Positions 5,262-7,679 of a stretch of DNA of 7,679 nt are shown one piece after another (positions within the stretch are counted from its first letter, which is position 1; each line of letters begins with the position of its first letter). The stretch is from Lachnospiraceae bacterium (GTDB lineage: Bacteria; Bacillota; Clostridia; Lachnospirales; Lachnospiraceae), in the NCBI GenBank assembly GCA_016282215.1, contig JAEEKC010000377.1, forward strand, positions 1 through 7,679. Direction: 5' to 3'. Made by a program: the position numbers and the translations under genes. Below the pieces are notes generated by a model. That model was not told where the DNA came from. It ran no database searches and saw nothing but the letters and a program-made list of their open reading frames with translations.

Positions 5262-6143
5262 TTAGTTGCACTGTCCGCATCCGCCGTGGTGCGTATCGCC
5301 TTCCTGCAGTTTCAGCAGGGCGCGTCCTTCTGCAGTCTTATAGATGGTCATACGTTTCATAGCCTGGTCAAAGTCTACTTTGTGGCCGTCGAATTCCGGA
5401 CCGTCTACACAGGCGAATTTCACCTGACCGTCCACCGTCAGTCTGCAGGCACCGCACATGCCGGTTCCGTCTACCATGATGGGGTTCATGGAAACGATGG
5501 TATGAATGCCCAGTTCTTTCGTTGTCAGACATACGAATTTCATCATGATCATGGGACCGATGGCAACGCAGACATCATAGCTGTGTCCTTCTTTTTCCAC
5601 CAGATCCTTCAACGTATTGGTAACCATACCGCTCCGGCCGTATGAGCCGTCATCTGTTGTCGGGAAAACTTCCCCGGCTACTTCTTTCATCTCATCTTCT
5701 AAGATCAGAAGGTCTTTGGTCTTGGCGCCGATGATGACGTCTGCTTTTACACCATGCTCGGAAAGCCATTTTACCTGCGGGTAAACAGGCGCCGTTCCGA
5801 GGCCTCCGGCAACAAAGATGATCTTTTTGTTTTTCAGCGTCTCGGGGTCCTCACTGCAGAACTCGGACGGCTGTCCAAGCGGTCCCACAAAATCATGGAA
5901 TGCATCGCCTTCTTTCAGTGCTTTCATCTTCGTCGTCTGCGCGCCGATCGTCTGGATGACGATGGTAACGGTTCCCTTTTCCCTGTCATAGTCGCAGATG
6001 GTCAGCGGAATTCTCTCGCCCTGTGCATCCACTCTGACAATGACAAACTGTCCCGGCAAACAGCGGCTTGCCACTCTGGGAGCCTTTACATCAAAATAGA
6101 TGATACTTGCAGCCAGTTCCTTAGCCTTGATGATCTCGTACAT
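5262..6143 (-). CDS. nfnA: NfnA: small subunit of NADH-dependent ferredoxin:NADP+ oxidoreductase
   Basis: This 293-residue protein has the ferredoxin-NADP reductase / PyrK fold. RIPLTI at 44-49 is the flavin-binding RxPLT-type motif, FVAGGLGTAPVYP at 110-122 binds NAD(H), and the iron-sulfur site is VDGTGMCGAC with C245 further on. C230, C233 and C245 plus D225 fit the three-cysteine, one-aspartate [2Fe-2S] site reported for Nfn of Thermotoga maritima. It takes electrons from NADH and forms a dimer with NfnB, encoded 28 bases downstream. The C-terminal tail ends HHGGCGQCN, adding a CxxC pair (C289, C292) beyond the core fold. Annotation pipelines may call it 'sulfide/dihydroorotate dehydrogenase-like FAD/NAD-binding protein'; PyrK is less likely because no pyrD is next to it. 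ATG at 6141-6143 has GGAGG 7 bases upstream. No convincing promoter lies in the 48 bases before it. Confidence 0.92.
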   Translation of the reverse strand: MYEIIKAKELAASIIYFDVKAPRVASRCLPGQFVIVRVDAQGERIPLTICDYDREKGTVTIVIQTIGAQTTKMKALKEGDAFHDFVGPLGQPSEFCSEDPETLKNKKIIFVAGGLGTAPVYPQVKWLSEHGVKADVIIGAKTKDLLILEDEMKEVAGEVFPTTDDGSYGRSGMVTNTLKDLVEKEGHSYDVCVAIGPMIMMKFVCLTTKELGIHTIVSMNPIMVDGTGMCGACRLTVDGQVKFACVDGPEFDGHKVDFDQAMKRMTIYKTAEGRALLKLQEGDTHHGGCGQCN

Positions 6144-6191
6144 ACTCTTTCCTCCAATAATTAATCACATATTTTCAATACGATCTTTTGC

Positions 6192-7679
6192 CTACAGACC
6201 ACTCAGATGGAAGACCCCATTGTCATCCTCTGAGGCTGCATAACTTTGTCCCGTAGTGGGATTGACCGCATAAAAGTTTCCTGTTCGCTGCGTACCTCCA
6301 TCCTCGGGATGGAAATACTCTTCTATCAGATAAAAATTCTCTCCGCCGTTCTCGATCACGGAAATGATCTGATAATCTTTAACGCCCCCTCCGCCGGGGA
6401 TATTACCCTGACTGTCAGCTAAAACACCGGCACCCACAAGCGCCTGCATGAGCAGATTTCTCGCCTGCGCATGCGTCAGCGGCAGATCAATGGAAAACTG
6501 GTAATGACAGGACACCGTCTCCGAAGCATTTCCTTCTTCATCAAACAGCACAAACTGAAAATCACTTGCTCCAATGGGAAGCGGAATGGGCTTTGCATAT
6601 TTCCTGCTCTCAAGTCCCGGAGCACTGCCATCATCCGTATAATATGCCTGGTATCCTTCCGGCGGCGCAGCGATCGCTACCACCTGCGGATTTGTATAGG
6701 TACCCGGCGCAAGCAGCACCTCCGGCACCGCAGTCTCCTGCGCCTGTGCCTCATCAATCTCAATCCTGTACTCTGCACTGCTTTCACGGCTTACGATACC
6801 GAGGTTGTTTTCATAAATTGCCCGCACTTTGATCTTCCCGCTGTCCAAAAGGATCGGCATGGTATAGACCGGTGACTGCGGCGTCGGCTCAGATCCATCC
6901 ACCGTGTAATAAATGGTACCGGCCCCGCTGGCAAGCAGTTTTAAGGAAACCGGTTCAGAGTACTCGCCTCCCTGCACGGAAAACTCCGGCGGTGAAGCAA
7001 GGTATCCGGAATACTTTCCGATGGTTGCCTGATCGGGACAGCCGGCAAGGAGCTGTGCGATCTTTTCATATTCCCCCTCAGCTTCATACATCGGGATCAA
7101 TGCACTGTATGCCTCTGAAAAAGCAGGGTCCGTGATCAGCAGGCCTTCGAGAACGATCTTTTCTTCATCCGTCTTCCCGAGTCCTTCATAAGCCCGCGCC
7201 ACCAGCATTTTCGCATCCGACGAATTGGCTGCGATATCCGTTGCTTTTCTTGCATAGATCAGCATCTGCTCATAGTCTTTCTGCTGCTCATACATCTTTG
7301 CCTGCCTGATCTGATATTCATAGGTAGATGTCTGGTTCTTCCTGAGCACATAAGACATGATCCCCGTCAGCATCAGAACAACGACCAGAGAAGCGATCAG
7401 CAAGACAAAAGGAAGCCGTATCCCTCCGATCCTGGAAACTTCAGTTCGGGAGCCGCTCCTTTTCCTGTCGGGTTTTCTGACATCCGACGTCTTATCCCGG
7501 GAATTCCTGCCGTCAGACTGCGCTGTGGACGGAGCGTCCGCCGCTTCGTCCCTGCCGCCGTCCTTCGTCTCTTCATCGGAGGCACCGGTCTGCGCAGCAC
7601 TTTCTTTTTCAGGATCTCCCTTTTTATTCAGTTCACCTGCGTTTGCCTTTTCTTCAAATATTTGCTGCGGGATCTGCTG
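6192..7679 (-). CDS. Membrane-anchored TPR protein with two chitobiase-type repeats, N-terminus outside window
   Basis: The reading frame is open from the window edge to TAG at 6192-6194, giving 495 visible residues. TTG at 7401-7403 is not the start: it falls inside the membrane helix and has no ribosome site. Visible residues 1-85 are a polar, charged, probably disordered linker. Residues about 89-112 (LPFVLLIASLVVV onwards) form a single membrane helix. Residues 120-212 form helical TPR-like repeats. Two chitobiase/hexosaminidase C-terminal-type (CHB_HEX_C) modules follow, at about 229-306 with the signature IYYTVDGSEPT, and at about 318-395 with the weaker YYTDDGSAPG. The last 95 residues form an unassigned domain ending FHLSGL. 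No catalytic motif is visible. The likely layout is a cytoplasmic N-terminus with TPR and chitobiase modules outside, suggesting a cell-envelope scaffold or binding role. Clostridial proteins of this style often begin with a zinc ribbon; that part is not seen here. Confidence 0.82.
   Translation of the reverse strand, partial: QQIPQQIFEEKANAGELNKKGDPEKESAAQTGASDEETKDGGRDEAADAPSTAQSDGRNSRDKTSDVRKPDRKRSGSRTEVSRIGGIRLPFVLLIASLVVVLMLTGIMSYVLRKNQTSTYEYQIRQAKMYEQQKDYEQMLIYARKATDIAANSSDAKMLVARAYEGLGKTDEEKIVLEGLLITDPAFSEAYSALIPMYEAEGEYEKIAQLLAGCPDQATIGKYSGYLASPPEFSVQGGEYSEPVSLKLLASGAGTIYYTVDGSEPTPQSPVYTMPILLDSGKIKVRAIYENNLGIVSRESSAEYRIEIDEAQAQETAVPEVLLAPGTYTNPQVVAIAAPPEGYQAYYTDDGSAPGLESRKYAKPIPLPIGASDFQFVLFDEEGNASETVSCHYQFSIDLPLTHAQARNLLMQALVGAGVLADSQGNIPGGGGVKDYQIISVIENGGENFYLIEEYFHPEDGGTQRTGNFYAVNPTTGQSYAASEDDNGVFHLSGL

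Noticed and set aside
6144..6191. Promoter directly before nfnA
   Set aside because: TTGAAA is present on the minus strand, but the -10 position would fall on the ribosome site; no acceptable pair of boxes was found.
7401..7403. TTG as the start of the TPR/chitobiase protein
   Set aside because: No ribosome site precedes it, it would cut into the membrane helix, and the frame continues open for 92 more codons to the edge.
7397..7600. 67-codon minus-strand frame rich in arginine and proline
   Set aside because: It is a shifted frame over the linker and membrane helix of the TPR/chitobiase gene, whose own frame stays open to the window edge.

Overview
The window looks like a chromosomal segment of an anaerobic Gram-positive bacterium, most likely a clostridium of the Lachnospiraceae type. 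This is inferred from the strong AGGAGG-type ribosome sites, the NfnAB flavoprotein pair, the RlmH and S21 sequences, and the zinc-ribbon and chitobiase-domain membrane proteins. Every gene I can support lies on the minus strand, so the text runs from high to low coordinates. No mobile element, rRNA, tRNA or CRISPR array is visible, and no gene-free stretch exceeds 300 bases.

Region A (7679 to 2320) is a run of five closely spaced genes. First comes the C-terminal 495 residues of a membrane-anchored TPR protein with two chitobiase-type repeats, whose start lies beyond the window. Then come nfnA and nfnB, the two subunits of NADH-dependent reduced ferredoxin:NADP+ oxidoreductase, which trades NADH plus reduced ferredoxin for NADPH. 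They are followed by a zinc-ribbon, two-helix membrane protein of unknown function with a very acidic linker, and by rlmH, the 23S rRNA pseudouridine-1915 methyltransferase, which starts with TTG. Gaps are 14 to 48 bases and I see no terminator, so this may be one transcript.

Region B (2320 to 1974) is a self-contained rpsU unit. It has a strong promoter with an AT-rich, repeat-bearing upstream element, a short leader with a 5'-terminal hairpin, the 58-codon S21 gene and a strong intrinsic terminator.

Region C (1940 to 1) is a second likely operon. It begins with an extended -10 promoter and a leader holding two near-identical 36-base repeats, each encoding the same tiny six-codon reading frame. 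It continues with a CmpB-family membrane protein carrying an 11-residue repeat tail, a membrane-anchored metallophosphoesterase, and the first 20 codons of scpA (chromosome segregation and condensation).

Most of the window is ordinary housekeeping and redox metabolism. The least explained items are the duplicated leader in front of the CmpB-family gene, the 11-residue repeat tail of that protein, and the two uncharacterised membrane proteins flanking nfnAB. I do not see a complete new system that I could defend.
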